57,645 bases of DNA from contig NZ_LSJI01000247.1 in the NCBI RefSeq assembly GCF_001557235.1, positions 1 to 57,645 on the forward strand, read 5' to 3'. The DNA comes from Phenylobacterium sp. CCH9-H3 (GTDB lineage: Bacteria; Pseudomonadota; Alphaproteobacteria; Caulobacterales; Caulobacteraceae). Position numbers and translations under genes: made by a program. A model generated the notes under the pieces. That model saw only the letters and a program-made list of their open reading frames with translations, made no database searches and was not told where the DNA came from. Within the stretch, counting starts at the first letter, position 1. The number at the start of each line of letters is the position of its first letter. Positions 25,010 to 34,755 of the stretch are shown piece by piece.

Positions 25010-25980
25010 CGAAGAGCGCGGTAGCCTGCGGCGAGTTCGCGAATGATGGCTGGGCAGTCTCCGAAACGCCTGAAGGTGTAATCCAGAGTGGCGCGGAAAT
25101 CCGCGCGACGGATCATTCTCCACCCGGCCGAGCTTGGCCGCCGGTCGAAGATGAACCTGGGAACCTGCACCAGCGAGCGCAGCACCTGGTGCAGGTAGAT
25201 CATTGCGAACTGGTGAGGCGCGCAGTTCTTCTCGCCAAACAGCGCGCGGTTCCTCCGCATGAAGTAGATTTGCAAGGGCCCGTTCGGGTCCCCAATGGAC
25301 GCGCCGCCTTTATGTTGGACCACCGCGTTCTTGAGGACGATCGACGGAAAGCCGAGCCGCCGCGCCCGATAGCACCAGTCCGTCTCCTCGTAGTTCAGGA
25401 AGAACCGATCGTCGAACGGCCCCACGGCGGTGAAGACATCGCGATGGGCGAAGAGGCTGGCGCCCATGATGAAGTCGCTCTCGATCCGTTCGCCGGCGCT
25501 GGCGAACAACGACTCCGACGCGGGAAATTTCCGGGGCAGGCCGGTCATGCGCGACGCGCGCGCGCCCCAGAATTGAAGCGTGTCGCCGCTTTCGTATCTG
25601 ATGACGCTGCCCAGAACGGCCCTGTCGTTCAGTTCCCGGGCGCCCGTGATCAGACTTTGCAGGGTCTGCGGTGTTACGAAGGCGTCGTTGTTCAGTAGAT
25701 AGACGTAGTCTGCGCCCAGCTGTTGGGCCCGCACGATCCCGACGTTGCAGGCCCCCGCAAAGCCGAGATTCTCAGGGCTTTCGATCAGGACCGACCGAGA
25801 TCCTAGCTCTCGAAGCTTGCCCACAGACTCATCGGATGACGCGTTGTCGACGACGATGAAGACCCAGTTGCCGTGGTTTGAGAGCTGCAGCCGCTCATAG
25901 GAAACGAGCGTGTCGCGCCAGCCATTCCAGTTGACGACCACGACGCCGACGAGGGGGGCGTCGCGAACTTCGGCACTCAT
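25006..25980 (-). CDS. Family 2 glycosyltransferase, rhamnosyltransferase-like
   Basis: 324 residues. GT-A fold features: VGVVVVNWNGWRDTL, VVDNASSDES, ENLGFAGACNVGI, the metal-binding region YVYLLNNDAFV, and FLNYEETDWCYRARRLGF with a catalytic acidic pair. This set is typical of WbbL/RfbF-like rhamnosyltransferases that add rhamnose from dTDP-rhamnose to a lipid-linked sugar. The presence of rmlB and rmlA later in the window is consistent, but donor and acceptor are not proven. Convergent with the kinase gene and sharing CTAG. Confidence 0.87.
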   Translation of the reverse strand: MSAEVRDAPLVGVVVVNWNGWRDTLVSYERLQLSNHGNWVFIVVDNASSDESVGKLRELGSRSVLIESPENLGFAGACNVGIVRAQQLGADYVYLLNNDAFVTPQTLQSLITGARELNDRAVLGSVIRYESGDTLQFWGARASRMTGLPRKFPASESLFASAGERIESDFIMGASLFAHRDVFTAVGPFDDRFFLNYEETDWCYRARRLGFPSIVLKNAVVQHKGGASIGDPNGPLQIYFMRRNRALFGEKNCAPHQFAMIYLHQVLRSLVQVPRFIFDRRPSSAGWRMIRRADFRATLDYTFRRFGDCPAIIRELAAGYRALR

Positions 25981-26321
25981 GTCGCTTGGTCCGGCACTAA
26001 CGTCCCAACTTCAGGCGCTTCGCGGGTTCAGATGACCCAACTAGGGAGGTGAAGCGCGCCTGTGTCGGATATCGCAGCCGCGAAAATCGCCGTCAACGAC
26101 GGTTAGGTTGAGTTGCGGGAATGCGTTGGATCCGAGCGATCGACGGTCAGCGGAGCCTGCGCGCGGGGCGCTCCCCGCCCCGGTCGGCCGGGCCGGCTGG
26201 CCTTACAGTCGCGGAGTTCGGGCTTTCCATGCGCGAAGGTCGTCGATTTGACCTCTCGTTCACCTATTCTGTTGACTCGCGTTCACCCACCGACATTTTC
26301 TAGCTGGCGCAGGCGGGATCA
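25981..26321. other. 341-bp divergent intergenic region with hairpin and possible promoter
   Basis: No convincing gene; two short frames from about 26113 have low-complexity products. A small hairpin CCGTC-AAC-GACGG lies at 26090-26102. A weak sigma70-like pair is TTGACT (26272-26277) with 17 bp to ATTTTC (26295-26300), which would place a transcript start about 15 nt before the methyltransferase start. The stretch 26240-26300 is less GC-rich than its surroundings. All regulatory readings here are tentative. Confidence 0.35.
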
Positions 26322-26324
26322 GTG

Positions 26325-27089
26325 ATGCTTTCTAGTTTGGAACGCGCGGCAGCCCCGGCCAGCCCGGATTTCAACGCTGCAGGCCTCGCGCCTCAAGCGG
26401 CGGGCCTGCGGTATGATTGGAACAGCACGTTCGGGCCGGACGACGTCGGCGAGGTTCCAGCGATCGTGCGCGAGTGGGTGCCCGACGGTGCGCGTGTTCT
26501 GGACGTGGGATGCGCGACGGGTTCGCTGACTCTCAAATTCACCGGCGGTAAGAACTGCAAGGTCGTCGGCGTCGAACCGGATGCTGCGCGCGCCGCCGTG
26601 GCGGTCTCCCGCGGACTCGACGTTCAGATCGGTCTGCTCGACTCTCGCCTGCTGCAGTCGCGTGGCCCCTTCGATGTGATCATCTTCAGCGACGTCCTCG
26701 AGCACGTGGCTGCGCCGGCCGCGCTTCTGGATCTCGCCAAGACCGGTCTGGCGCCCGGCGGCGTCGTCGTCGCCTCGGTGCCGAACGTCGCCCATTGGAC
26801 CGTCCGCGTGCAGCTACTGTTCGGTCGGTTCGACTACACGCAGAGCGGCATCATGGATGCGACGCACCTACGGTGGTTCACGCAGAAAAGCATCCGGCGC
26901 CTCTTCGAGCACGCCGGCATGCGCGTCCTGGAGATCAAGCCCTCGGCCGGCGCGTGGATGGGCGTCTACGATCTGCCGCCGTTCAGGGTCCTGCCGCGCG
27001 CCCTGAGAACCCAACTGGTGCGCGGATTGGCGCGGGCGCTGCCGCGCCTGTTCGGGTGCCAGATGGTCGTCCGCGCGACCCCGGTCTGA
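26325..27089 (+). CDS. Class I SAM-dependent methyltransferase
   Basis: About 254 residues; ATG at 26325 with a GTG one codon earlier as alternative. SAM-binding motifs are clear: RVLDVGCATGSLTLKF (motif I), VVGVEPDAARAAVAVSR (acidic loop), FDVIIFSDVLEHVA (motif II) and APGGVVVASVPNVAHW, then HLRWFTQKSIRRLFEHAG. Such Methyltransf_23-type proteins are common in polysaccharide and glycan gene groups as O- or N-methyltransferases. The neighbours (glycosyltransferase, sulfate activation) suggest a glycan role, by inference only. It ends 28 bp from the stop of cysNC with no clear hairpin between. Confidence 0.88.
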   Translation: MLSSLERAAAPASPDFNAAGLAPQAAGLRYDWNSTFGPDDVGEVPAIVREWVPDGARVLDVGCATGSLTLKFTGGKNCKVVGVEPDAARAAVAVSRGLDVQIGLLDSRLLQSRGPFDVIIFSDVLEHVAAPAALLDLAKTGLAPGGVVVASVPNVAHWTVRVQLLFGRFDYTQSGIMDATHLRWFTQKSIRRLFEHAGMRVLEIKPSAGAWMGVYDLPPFRVLPRALRTQLVRGLARALPRLFGCQMVVRATPV

Positions 27090-27116
27090 TCCAGTAAAGG
27101 GCGATGGGTCCTGCCT

Positions 27117-29021
27117 TCAGATCCCCGGGTCGAACCCGGCCTCCAGCCAACCGAAGATCGCCTCCGCCGCCTGTTCGGCGGTGAGTTGGGTGGTGTCGAT
27201 GCGGATCTCGGCGTTCTCGGGCTCCTCGTAGGGGCTGTCGATGCCGGTGAAGTTCTTGAGCTCGCCCTTGCGGGCCTTGGCGTAGAGCCCTTTCACGTCG
27301 CGCTTCTCCGCCTCGGCCAGGGGCGTGTCGACGAAGACCTCGACGAACTCGCCTTCGCCCAGCAGTTCGCGCGCCAGCCGACGTTCCGCCCGGAAGGGCG
27401 AGATGAACGAGACCAGCACGATCAGGCCGGCGTCGACCATCAGCTTGGAGACCTCCGCGACGCGGCGGATGTTCTCCACGCGATCCTCATCCGTGAAGCC
27501 TAGGTCGCGGTTCAGGCCGTGGCGGACATTGTCGCCGTCCAGCAGGTAGGTGTGGCGGCCCTCGGCGGCGAGACGCTTTTCCAAGAGGTTGGCGATGGTC
27601 GACTTGCCGGAGCCGGAGAGGCCGGTGAACCAGACCACCCGCGCCTTCTGCCCCTTGGCGGCCGCGCGCGCGGCCTTGGAGATGTCGGTGGCCTGCCAGT
27701 GGATGTTCTGGCTGCGGCGCAGGGCGAAATGCAGCATGCCGGCGCCGACGGTGCGGTTGGACATCCGGTCGATGAGGATGAAACCGCCCAGGTCCTTGTT
27801 CTCGGCGTAGGGGTCGAAGGCGATCGGCGCCGAGAGCGACAGGTTGGCGACCCCGATCTCGTTCAGCTCCAGCCGGGTGGCCGCCAGCTTCTCCAGCGTG
27901 TTGACGTTGACCTTGTGCTTGGGCTCGGCGACCTGGGCCGAGACCGTGCGCGTGCCCAGCTTCAGCAGATAAGGCCGCCCCGGCAGCAGGGGCTCGTCGT
28001 CGAACCAGACGATGGTGGCCTCGAACTGGTCCGCGACTTCCGGCGGTTGCCCGGCCGCCGAGAGCACATCGCCCCGGGAGACGTCGATCTCGTCCTTCAG
28101 GGTGATCGTGACCGACTGGCCGGCCACCGCCTCGGGCAGATCGCCCCGCATCGTGACGATGCGCTCGACCGTGCTCTCGCGGCCGGAGGGCAGGGCCTTC
28201 ACTTTGTCTCCCGGCCGGATCACGCCCGAGGCCACGAGGCCCGAGAAGCCGCGGAAATCCAGGTTGGGCCGGTTCACCCACTGCACCGGCATGCGGAACG
28301 GCTTGGCCTGCAGGTCGTCCTCGATGGGGGCTTCTTCCAGCCAGCGCATCAGGGGCGGGCCGGAATACCAGGGTGTCTTGTCCGAGGGCTCGGTGATGTT
28401 GTCGCCCTTCAGCGCCGACATCGGGATGGCGGTGAAGGCCTTGATGCCGATCTGGGCGGCGAAGTCGTGGTACTCGGCCAGGATGGCGTCGAACACCTCC
28501 TGGCTCCAGCCCACGAGGTCCATCTTATTGATCGCCAGCACCACGTGCCGGATGCCCAGGAGGCTGACCAGATAGCTGTGCCGCCGGGTCTGGGTGAGCA
28601 CGCCCTTGCGCGCGTCGATCAGGATGATGGCCGCATCCGCCGTCGAGGCGCCGGTGACCATGTTGCGGGTGTACTGCTCGTGGCCGGGGGTGTCGGCCAC
28701 GATGAACTTGCGCTTGTCGGTGGAGAAGAACCGGTAGGCGACGTCGATGGTGATGCCTTGTTCGCGCTCGGCGGCCAGGCCATCCACCAGCAGGGCGAAG
28801 TCGATATCGCCGCCTTGGGTGCCGACCCGTTTCGAGTCCGCCTCGAGGGCCGCAAGCTGGTCCTCGAAGATCATCTTGCTGTCGTAGAGCAGCCGGCCGA
28901 TCAGGGTCGACTTGCCGTCGTCCACCGAGCCGCAGGTCAGGAACCGCAGCAGGCTCTTGTGCTCGTGCTGGTGCAGGTAGGCGCCGATGTCCTCGGCGAT
29001 GAGCGCGCTCTGGTGGGCCAT
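27117..29021 (-). CDS. cysNC: Bifunctional sulfate adenylyltransferase large subunit / adenylylsulfate kinase
   Basis: 634 residues: a CysN GTPase part (1 to about 440) fused to a CysC APS kinase (about 450-634). CysN motifs: [30 protein letters not shown] and [10 protein letters not shown]. CysC motifs: [20 protein letters not shown] (P-loop), [17 protein letters not shown] and [16 protein letters not shown]. Together with CysD it makes APS from sulfate and ATP and then PAPS. The fusion is usual in alphaproteobacteria. Its ATG overlaps the cysD stop by one base (TGATG), showing translational coupling. Confidence 0.95.
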   Translation of the reverse strand: MAHQSALIAEDIGAYLHQHEHKSLLRFLTCGSVDDGKSTLIGRLLYDSKMIFEDQLAALEADSKRVGTQGGDIDFALLVDGLAAEREQGITIDVAYRFFSTDKRKFIVADTPGHEQYTRNMVTGASTADAAIILIDARKGVLTQTRRHSYLVSLLGIRHVVLAINKMDLVGWSQEVFDAILAEYHDFAAQIGIKAFTAIPMSALKGDNITEPSDKTPWYSGPPLMRWLEEAPIEDDLQAKPFRMPVQWVNRPNLDFRGFSGLVASGVIRPGDKVKALPSGRESTVERIVTMRGDLPEAVAGQSVTITLKDEIDVSRGDVLSAAGQPPEVADQFEATIVWFDDEPLLPGRPYLLKLGTRTVSAQVAEPKHKVNVNTLEKLAATRLELNEIGVANLSLSAPIAFDPYAENKDLGGFILIDRMSNRTVGAGMLHFALRRSQNIHWQATDISKAARAAAKGQKARVVWFTGLSGSGKSTIANLLEKRLAAEGRHTYLLDGDNVRHGLNRDLGFTDEDRVENIRRVAEVSKLMVDAGLIVLVSFISPFRAERRLARELLGEGEFVEVFVDTPLAEAEKRDVKGLYAKARKGELKNFTGIDSPYEEPENAEIRIDTTQLTAEQAAEAIFGWLEAGFDPGI

Positions 29022-29974
29022 CAGAAATAGCCCTCCTGCTTCTTCTTCTCCATCGAGGCGGCCTGGTCGTGATCGATCATCCGGCCCTGGCGCTCGCTGG
29101 TGGTCGTCAGCAGCATCTCCTGGATGATCGCGGGCAGGGTGGCCGCGGTGCTCTCGACGGCGCCGGTTAGCGGATAGCAGCCCAGGGTGCGGAAGCGGAC
29201 CGACTTCATCATCGGGACCTCGCCTTCGCGCAGGGGCATGCGGTCGTCGTCGACCATGATCAGCGTGCCGTCACGCTCTACCACCGGCCGCACGTCGGAG
29301 AAGTAGAGCGGCACGATCGGGATCTGCTCCAGGTGGATGTACTGCCAGATGTCCAGCTCGGTCCAATTGGAGATCGGGAACACCCGGATGCTCTCGCCCG
29401 GGTTCTTGCGGGCGTTGTACATCCGCCAAAGCTCGGGACGCTGGTTCTTGGGATCCCAGCGGTGCTGGGCGGAGCGGAACGAGAAGATGCGCTCCTTGGC
29501 GCGGCTCTTCTCCTCGTCGCGCCGGGCGCCGCCGAAGGCCGCGTCGAAGCCGTATTTGTCCAACGCCTGCTTGAGGCCCTCCGTCTTCCAGACGTCGGTG
29601 TGGACGGCGCTGCCATGGGTGAACGGATTGATGTTCTGGGCGACCGCGTCGGGGTTCTTGTGGACCAGCAGCTCGAAGCCGAGCTCCTTGGCCATTCGCT
29701 CGCGCATCTCGTACATCGCCCGGAACTTCCAGGTCGTGTCCACGTGCAGCAGCGGGAAGGGCGGCTTCGAGGGATAGAAGGCCTTGGCCGCCAGGTGCAG
29801 CATCACGGCCGAGTCCTTGCCGATCGAATACAGCATGACCGGCCGCTCGCACTCGGCCACCACCTCGCGCATGATGTGGATGCTCTCGGCTTCCAGGCGC
29901 TGCAGGTGGGTCAGGGTCTTGGAGGACAAGGCGCCTTCCAGGTTTTCTGAACGGGTGAGGACGCTGGCGTCCAT
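29021..29974 (-). CDS. cysD: Sulfate adenylyltransferase small subunit
   Basis: 317 residues, slightly longer than the typical form; an extra N-terminal stretch precedes [18 protein letters not shown] where many CysD proteins begin, so a later start cannot be excluded. PP-loop motif [17 protein letters not shown], then [22 protein letters not shown] catalytic region (at about residue 147), [16 protein letters not shown] and C-terminal [10 protein letters not shown]. It adenylates sulfate with GTP-powered help from CysN. First gene of the cysD-cysNC operon; no regulatory site or CysB-type box was recognised upstream. Confidence 0.95.
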   Translation of the reverse strand: MDASVLTRSENLEGALSSKTLTHLQRLEAESIHIMREVVAECERPVMLYSIGKDSAVMLHLAAKAFYPSKPPFPLLHVDTTWKFRAMYEMRERMAKELGFELLVHKNPDAVAQNINPFTHGSAVHTDVWKTEGLKQALDKYGFDAAFGGARRDEEKSRAKERIFSFRSAQHRWDPKNQRPELWRMYNARKNPGESIRVFPISNWTELDIWQYIHLEQIPIVPLYFSDVRPVVERDGTLIMVDDDRMPLREGEVPMMKSVRFRTLGCYPLTGAVESTAATLPAIIQEMLLTTTSERQGRMIDHDQAASMEKKKQEGYF

Positions 29975-30079
29975 GGGCGGACCTTACATCAAAGCGAATG
30001 AAACCCGCGCGCTGAGGCGGGCGGGGCGGCCCCGGTCGTTGAGTTAGCGGCGAGGCCCGGGCGAGGCAAGGCGAGCGGT

Positions 30080-30097
30080 CCCCAGGAATTCTTGGGG
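30080..30097. repeat. Imperfect inverted repeat in cysD/MFS divergent region
   Basis: CCCCAGGAATTCTTGGGG is a near-palindrome centred on GAATTC. It lies in the 288-bp gap between the divergent cysD and MFS genes. Nothing else with a clear function was seen there. It could be an operator or a small hairpin; there is no further support. Confidence 0.3.
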
Positions 30098-30262
30098 TGG
30101 CGACAGCGGAGGTGGACGCCTGCCCCGGCTTACCATGCTGAAACGCAATGCCGCTTGGCGGCTGCGGTCGGGACATGCCACAACCCTTGGCAAGGAAGCG
30201 CGTACCCGTTTTTCGAGCCGGAACACCGGCCGGGACGGCCAGGGTTAGGGGCGGTTTTTCAA

Positions 30263-31567
30263 ATGAGCGCAGCGAGCTCGACGCCGGCAAAAGCGTCGCC
30301 GGGATACAGCTATTTCGTCGTCTGGTTCCTGGCGGTCGTCTACACGCTCAACTTCCTGGATCGGCAGATCATCTCGATCCTGGGCAAGCAGATCTCGGCG
30401 GAGCTGCACCTCTCCAAGACCGAATTCGGGTTGTTGGGCGGAACGTCCTTCGCCCTCCTTTATACCACCTGCGGAATCGGCGTGGCCCACCTGGCCGACC
30501 GGATGAGCCGCACCTGGATCATCGCGGCGGCCTGCGCGATCTGGAGCCTGTTCACCGCGCTCTGCGGCACGGCGCAGAACTTCGTCCAGATCCTGCTCTA
30601 CCGGATGGGGGTCGGCTTCGGAGAGGCTGGCGGCTCTCCGCCCTCCTACTCGCTGATCTCCGACTATTTCCCAGCCGAGCGGCGGGGAACGGCGCTGGCG
30701 ATCTATTCGTTGGGCGTGCCGATCGGATCGATGCTGGGGGCTTTCGCGGGCGGCAAGCTGGCGCTGGCCTACGGCTGGCGCACGGCGTTCTTCGTGGTCG
30801 GGGCGCCGGGGATCGTCCTCGCTATCCTGATGCTGCTCCTCGTGCGCGAGCCGAAGCGGGGCGGCCTGGACGTGATTTTGGATGGGGCGGCCGAACATCC
30901 GCCGGCGCCGCCGCTGCTGAGCGCGATCGGCAGCTTCTTCGCCAACCGCACGCTGGTCCTGACGGCCGTGTCCAGCGCCATGTCGGCCTTCGTGGGATAT
31001 GCCGGCCTGGTCTGGAACCCGCAGTTCCTCGAAGGGGTGAAGGGGATGGCCGCCGCGGATGTGGCGACCTGGTACGCCCTGGCGCTGGGCGCGACCGGGG
31101 TGGTGGGCACGGTGGCGTCCGGCTGGCTGGTGGACCGGCTGGGACACAAGGACCGCCGATGGTTCGCCTGGGTGCCGGCCATCGCCTTCGCCCTCTCGAT
31201 CCCGTTCTGGTTCGGCATGCTCTGGGCGCCCACGTGGGAGTTGGCCATGCTGTTCCTGCTGGGGCCGATGCTGATGAACCAGGCTTATCTCGCGCCGGCG
31301 TTGACGGTGGCCCAGAACGCGGTCGCGCCGGCGCAGCGCACCATGACCGGCGCGATCCTGCTTTTCGTCCTGAACCTCGTGGGCCTCGGCGTCGGCCCTG
31401 TCTACGTCGGCTGGATCGCGGACAGGATGGAGCCCGCGCACGGCGACCAGGCGCTCGCCTATGGCTACGCCGGCGTCATCCCCTTTGTGGTGCTGACGGT
31501 GGTCGCCCACCTGGCCGCCTCGGTGTCCATCGCCCGCGACAAGCGCCTGGCTGCGGCGCTGGGCTAG
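30263..31567 (+). CDS. MFS transporter, spinster-like
   Basis: 434 residues from the ATG at 30263 (MSAASSTPAKASPGYSYF...); the frame is open 57 codons upstream but that part is not MFS-like. Twelve hydrophobic helices. Family features: VVYTLNFLDRQIISILG in helix 1, ADRMSRTWII (motif A loop), FGEAGGSPPSYSLISDYFP and YSLGVPIGSMLGAFAGG. The TLNFLDRQ start is typical of the Spns-like branch found in many alphaproteobacteria, whose substrates are largely unknown. Convergent with the acetyltransferase gene, sharing CTAG. Confidence 0.88.
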   Translation: MSAASSTPAKASPGYSYFVVWFLAVVYTLNFLDRQIISILGKQISAELHLSKTEFGLLGGTSFALLYTTCGIGVAHLADRMSRTWIIAAACAIWSLFTALCGTAQNFVQILLYRMGVGFGEAGGSPPSYSLISDYFPAERRGTALAIYSLGVPIGSMLGAFAGGKLALAYGWRTAFFVVGAPGIVLAILMLLLVREPKRGGLDVILDGAAEHPPAPPLLSAIGSFFANRTLVLTAVSSAMSAFVGYAGLVWNPQFLEGVKGMAAADVATWYALALGATGVVGTVASGWLVDRLGHKDRRWFAWVPAIAFALSIPFWFGMLWAPTWELAMLFLLGPMLMNQAYLAPALTVAQNAVAPAQRTMTGAILLFVLNLVGLGVGPVYVGWIADRMEPAHGDQALAYGYAGVIPFVVLTVVAHLAASVSIARDKRLAAALG

Positions 31568-32184
31568 GTCCGGGGCAACCCCAACTGCGCCAATTTCGCG
31601 GCCGTCGGATGCATGATCGCTTCCGGCGAACGGCGGACGAGGTCTGCAAGCTCCGCCTTGCTGAGCTCCCACCAGCGTGAAGCTTCTAGAGCCGCCTGGG
31701 TCTCGGGATCGAACCGATAGCGGACGACCTTCGCCGGCATACCGGCCATGATCGCATAGGCCGGCACATCCTTGGTCACCACGGCCCCTGCGCCGATGAT
31801 CGCCCCGCGGCCGATGTGCTTGCAGCCCGGGGCAATGGTGACGTTATGCGACACCCAGACGTCGTCTTCGATGACGAGCCAGGGCGGATCCAGGGGGTTC
31901 TCGGTGACCACGCCGAAATAGGGATCATAGAGATAGGGGTGAGTGGTCAGGGCTTCGATCGGATGGTTGCTGTCCAGGACCCGCGAGGAGCGTGCGAAGG
32001 AACAGTATCGACCGATGCGTGTGCGCGCAGGAAATCTCCAGCGGTCGAAGCAGCCGTAGGAATAAAGGCCGACCTCGACGCCGAAGCTCTCCGCGAACCA
32101 GCGTCGAAGTTCGAGGTCTTCGTACTCGTTGCGCGTCAGCCGCCGGAGCTTGATCCGCTCCTTGAGGGTATTGAGTAAGCCCAT
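31564..32184 (-). CDS. Left-handed beta-helix O-acetyltransferase (CatB/Maa-like)
   Basis: 206 residues from an ATG with GGAAGG upstream; a long upstream frame overlaps the glycosyltransferase and is rejected. Hexapeptide repeats are visible from TRIGRYCSFA through DDVWVSHNVTIAPG to GRGAIIGAGAVVTKDV and the end AIMAGMPAKVVRYRF. The catalytic His is probably in VSHNVT. Such enzymes acetylate sugars, antibiotics or polysaccharides with acetyl-CoA. It follows the glycosyltransferase gene after 53 bp on the same strand, so sugar acetylation in a glycan is the likely job. Confidence 0.87.
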   Translation of the reverse strand: MGLLNTLKERIKLRRLTRNEYEDLELRRWFAESFGVEVGLYSYGCFDRWRFPARTRIGRYCSFARSSRVLDSNHPIEALTTHPYLYDPYFGVVTENPLDPPWLVIEDDVWVSHNVTIAPGCKHIGRGAIIGAGAVVTKDVPAYAIMAGMPAKVVRYRFDPETQAALEASRWWELSKAELADLVRRSPEAIMHPTAAKLAQLGLPRT

Positions 32185-32237
32185 TCCGCCTTCCCAGCCT
32201 GTCGTCCGAGTTTGCCGCGCGCCGCGTCGAGCGATCG

Positions 32238-33101
32238 TTAATGGCTGCGAACCAGGAGCCTCAGGGCATCGGCCGAACGCCACAGCCGCAGCCCATAGAG
32301 CATCGCGAGCGCGCCGAGCCGATCTCGACCGCGACGCAGCTTTGGCGTCGTCAGCGGGTGGAGCGAATGCACCACAGCGGAGGCCGGCATCGCCAGCGAC
32401 TTGATCAGCCACTTCAGCCGGCCGAGCTTCTGCGCGCTCTGCAGCCCGAAAGCCTCCTCGTTCAGCCGCGCCCACTTGCGGACGATCTCGCCCCACGTCC
32501 GCCGCGCGGGGTGTCCGACCACAGCGTCTGGGGCGTAGCCGATGGTGTAGCCGGCGGCCCGCGCGCGATGGCACCAGTCCAGGTCCTCGGGCACGCCGAC
32601 CCGAAACCCTCCGACAGCGTCGAATGTCGACTTTTGGCAGAACAGATTGGCGGTGACCGAGAAGCTCTTTCGCTCGACGTAGTAGCGGTTGTCGAAGGCG
32701 AACACCCGCTCGAAGGCCTCGACGGCTGTCATGTGCGCCTCGTCGCGCACCAGCACGCGCATGGCGCCGCCGACGAGGTCGAACAGTTCCAGCTTGGCTA
32801 GGCCCTCGGCCAGCCAAGCGGGCTCCGGGATACAATCCGAGTCGGTAAAAGCCAGCACTTGTCCCGTGCAGGCGGCTACGGCGCCGTTTCGCGCCGGACC
32901 GGCGCCCTTCTCGGTCACGACGACCAGACGGGCTCGGCCGGCGATGATGCGCGCGATCTCCGCTTCACCTTGAGGCGAGTTGTTGTCGGCGACGACGATC
33001 TCATCGGGCGTCACGCTCTGCGAGGTCAGCGCCGTCAGGCAGGCGTCCAGGCCGGCCGGGTCGTTGTAGTGAGGGACGATGACGCTGACGCTTTGCCGCA
33101 T
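32238..33101 (-). CDS. Family 2 glycosyltransferase
   Basis: 287 residues from the ATG at 33101; a TTG seven codons earlier is possible. GT-A features: VSVIVPHYNDPAGLDACL, EIVVADNNSPQGE, GAGPARNGAVAACTGQVLAF, TDSDCIPEPAWL (metal-binding DSD), GGFRVGVPEDLDWCHRARAAG (catalytic acidic region). A C-terminal amphipathic/basic stretch could touch the membrane. Donor and acceptor unknown. With the downstream acetyltransferase it forms a small glycan-modifying operon, divergent from the DNA-repair pair. Confidence 0.88.
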   Translation of the reverse strand: MRQSVSVIVPHYNDPAGLDACLTALTSQSVTPDEIVVADNNSPQGEAEIARIIAGRARLVVVTEKGAGPARNGAVAACTGQVLAFTDSDCIPEPAWLAEGLAKLELFDLVGGAMRVLVRDEAHMTAVEAFERVFAFDNRYYVERKSFSVTANLFCQKSTFDAVGGFRVGVPEDLDWCHRARAAGYTIGYAPDAVVGHPARRTWGEIVRKWARLNEEAFGLQSAQKLGRLKWLIKSLAMPASAVVHSLHPLTTPKLRRGRDRLGALAMLYGLRLWRSADALRLLVRSH

Positions 33102-33186
33102 GATGTTCGTTCCATAGCTCAATTCGATTGCGGTGGGTTAACCGCGGCGGTCCCGCCTGGCGGGAGCGTCGATTGCGGTGCGATCT

Positions 33187-34755
33187 ATGTCCGAAAACCG
33201 CGAGACATCCGCCGTTCGCGCGCCCATCTTCCGCGGCATGGACATGGATTTCGAAGCCTGCCGCCGCGCCTTCGTCACCCGCGACCCGCGGTTCGACGGC
33301 CGGATCTTCGGCGCCGTGAAGACGACCGGGATCTATTGCCGGCCGATCTGCCCCGCGCGGACGCCCAAGCCGCAGAACATGACCTTCTATCCCACCGCGG
33401 CGGCGGCGCAGGAGGCCGGCTACCGTCCTTGCCTGCGCTGCCGGCCGGAGGCGTCGCCTGATCTTGGTGCGTGGCGCGGCACCTCCAACACCGTGTCGCG
33501 CGCCCTTGCCTTGATCGAAGGCGGCGCCATGGACACCGGCGATGTGGACGCTCTGGCTGGGCGGCTGGGGGTCGGCGAGCGCCAGCTGCGGCGCCTGTTC
33601 CGCCAGCACCTGGGCGCCTCCCCCGTGGCGGTGGCGCAGACGCGGCGTGTCCTGCTCGCCAAGCAACTCATCCAGGAGACGCGTCTGCCGATGGGCGAGG
33701 TGGCGCTGGCCTCGGGCTTCGGCAGCGTGCGTCGGTTCAACGAGACGTTCCAGCAGCTGTTCGGCCGCCCGCCCGGCGCGCTGCGCCGCTCGAAGCAGGC
33801 CGAGACGCCGGCGGCCGACGGCATCCTCGTACGCCTGCCCTACAAGCCCCCGTACGACTGGGACGCGATCATCCGCTTCCTCGCCGACCGCGCGATCCCC
33901 GGGGTCGAACGGGTGGAGCCCCGCCGTTACGCCCGAACCCTGGCCATCGACGGGGCCTGTGGAGTCGTGATCGTCACGCCCCGCAGCGACGGCGCCTTGC
34001 AGGCCGAGGTCCGGTTCCCCAAGCTCAAGTCCCTGCCGGCCGTCATCGCGCGGGTGCGGCGGGTGTTCGACCTCTCGGCCGACCCCACCCTGATCGGCGC
34101 GCACCTGAGCCAGGATCCGGCGCTGGCCCCCCTCGTGGCGGCCCGGCCGGGGTTGCGCGCGCCCGGGGCGTGGGACGGGTTCGAACTCGCGGTCCGCGCC
34201 ATCCTCGGCCAGCAGATCACGGTGAGCGCCGCCCGCGGCCTCGCGGCCAAGCTGGTGGCGGCCTATGGCGAGCCGATCGACGACCCGGCTGCAGCAGACC
34301 TTGGCCTCACCTGCGTCTTTCCGTCGCCCGGCCGGCTCGTCGGTCAGGACATCGCGGCCCTGGGGATGCCGAAGGCCCGCGGCGCGGCGCTGGAGGCCCT
34401 GGCCCGGACCGTTGCGGCCGACCCGGCGATCTTCACCCCCCGCGCGGATCTGGAAAGCGCCATCGCCGCGCTCAAGGCTCTGCCCGGCGTGGGCGAGTGG
34501 ACCGCCCAGTACATCGCCTTGCGGGAACTCCGCGAGCCCGACGCCTTCCCCCAGGCCGATATCGGCCTGATGCGGGCGATGGCCGACGAGGCGGGGCTCC
34601 GGCCCACCGCCGACCAGCTGCTCGCCCGCAGCGAGGCCTGGAGACCGTGGCGGGCCTATGCCGCCCAGCACCTGTGGGCCGCCGACCCGGGCCTCGCCGC
34701 CGCCAAGGGCGCCCGCTCGAAGAGGATCAAGACCGATGACCGCCAGGCCGCCTGA
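33187..34755 (+). CDS. AdaA-AlkA fusion: phosphotriester sensor, AraC HTH and 3-methyladenine DNA glycosylase
   Basis: 522 residues; start is ATG 33187 (a GTG 9 nt earlier and an ATG at 33238 are alternatives). Domain order: Ada N-terminal zinc domain with Cys51, Cys55, Cys82 and Cys85 (YCRPICPAR...CLRCRPE), AraC-type HTH (about 95-200: GERQLRRLFRQHLG, EVALASGFGSVRRFNETFQQ), and AlkA glycosylase (about 210-510) with ILGQQITVSAARGLAAKLV, HhH LPGVGEWTAQYIALRELREP and catalytic Asp in PDAFPQADIGL. It would sense methyl phosphotriesters, activate repair genes and remove alkylated bases. It lacks the Ogt domain of E. coli Ada; that is encoded by the next gene, which overlaps it. Confidence 0.92.
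   Translation: MSENRETSAVRAPIFRGMDMDFEACRRAFVTRDPRFDGRIFGAVKTTGIYCRPICPARTPKPQNMTFYPTAAAAQEAGYRPCLRCRPEASPDLGAWRGTSNTVSRALALIEGGAMDTGDVDALAGRLGVGERQLRRLFRQHLGASPVAVAQTRRVLLAKQLIQETRLPMGEVALASGFGSVRRFNETFQQLFGRPPGALRRSKQAETPAADGILVRLPYKPPYDWDAIIRFLADRAIPGVERVEPRRYARTLAIDGACGVVIVTPRSDGALQAEVRFPKLKSLPAVIARVRRVFDLSADPTLIGAHLSQDPALAPLVAARPGLRAPGAWDGFELAVRAILGQQITVSAARGLAAKLVAAYGEPIDDPAAADLGLTCVFPSPGRLVGQDIAALGMPKARGAALEALARTVAADPAIFTPRADLESAIAALKALPGVGEWTAQYIALRELREPDAFPQADIGLMRAMADEAGLRPTADQLLARSEAWRPWRAYAAQHLWAADPGLAAAKGARSKRIKTDDRQAA

Noticed and set aside
26248..26270. TTGACC...TATTCT as a sigma70 promoter
   Set aside because: The spacer is only 11 bp, too short; the TTGACT/ATTTTC pair downstream is kept as a weak candidate instead.
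26113..26325. Short plus-strand frames before the methyltransferase
   Set aside because: Low-complexity products, no ribosome site, located in probable promoter DNA.
30092..30262. N-terminal extension of the MFS transporter
   Set aside because: Sequence is not transporter-like and the ATG at 30263 gives the normal TLNFLDRQ start distance.
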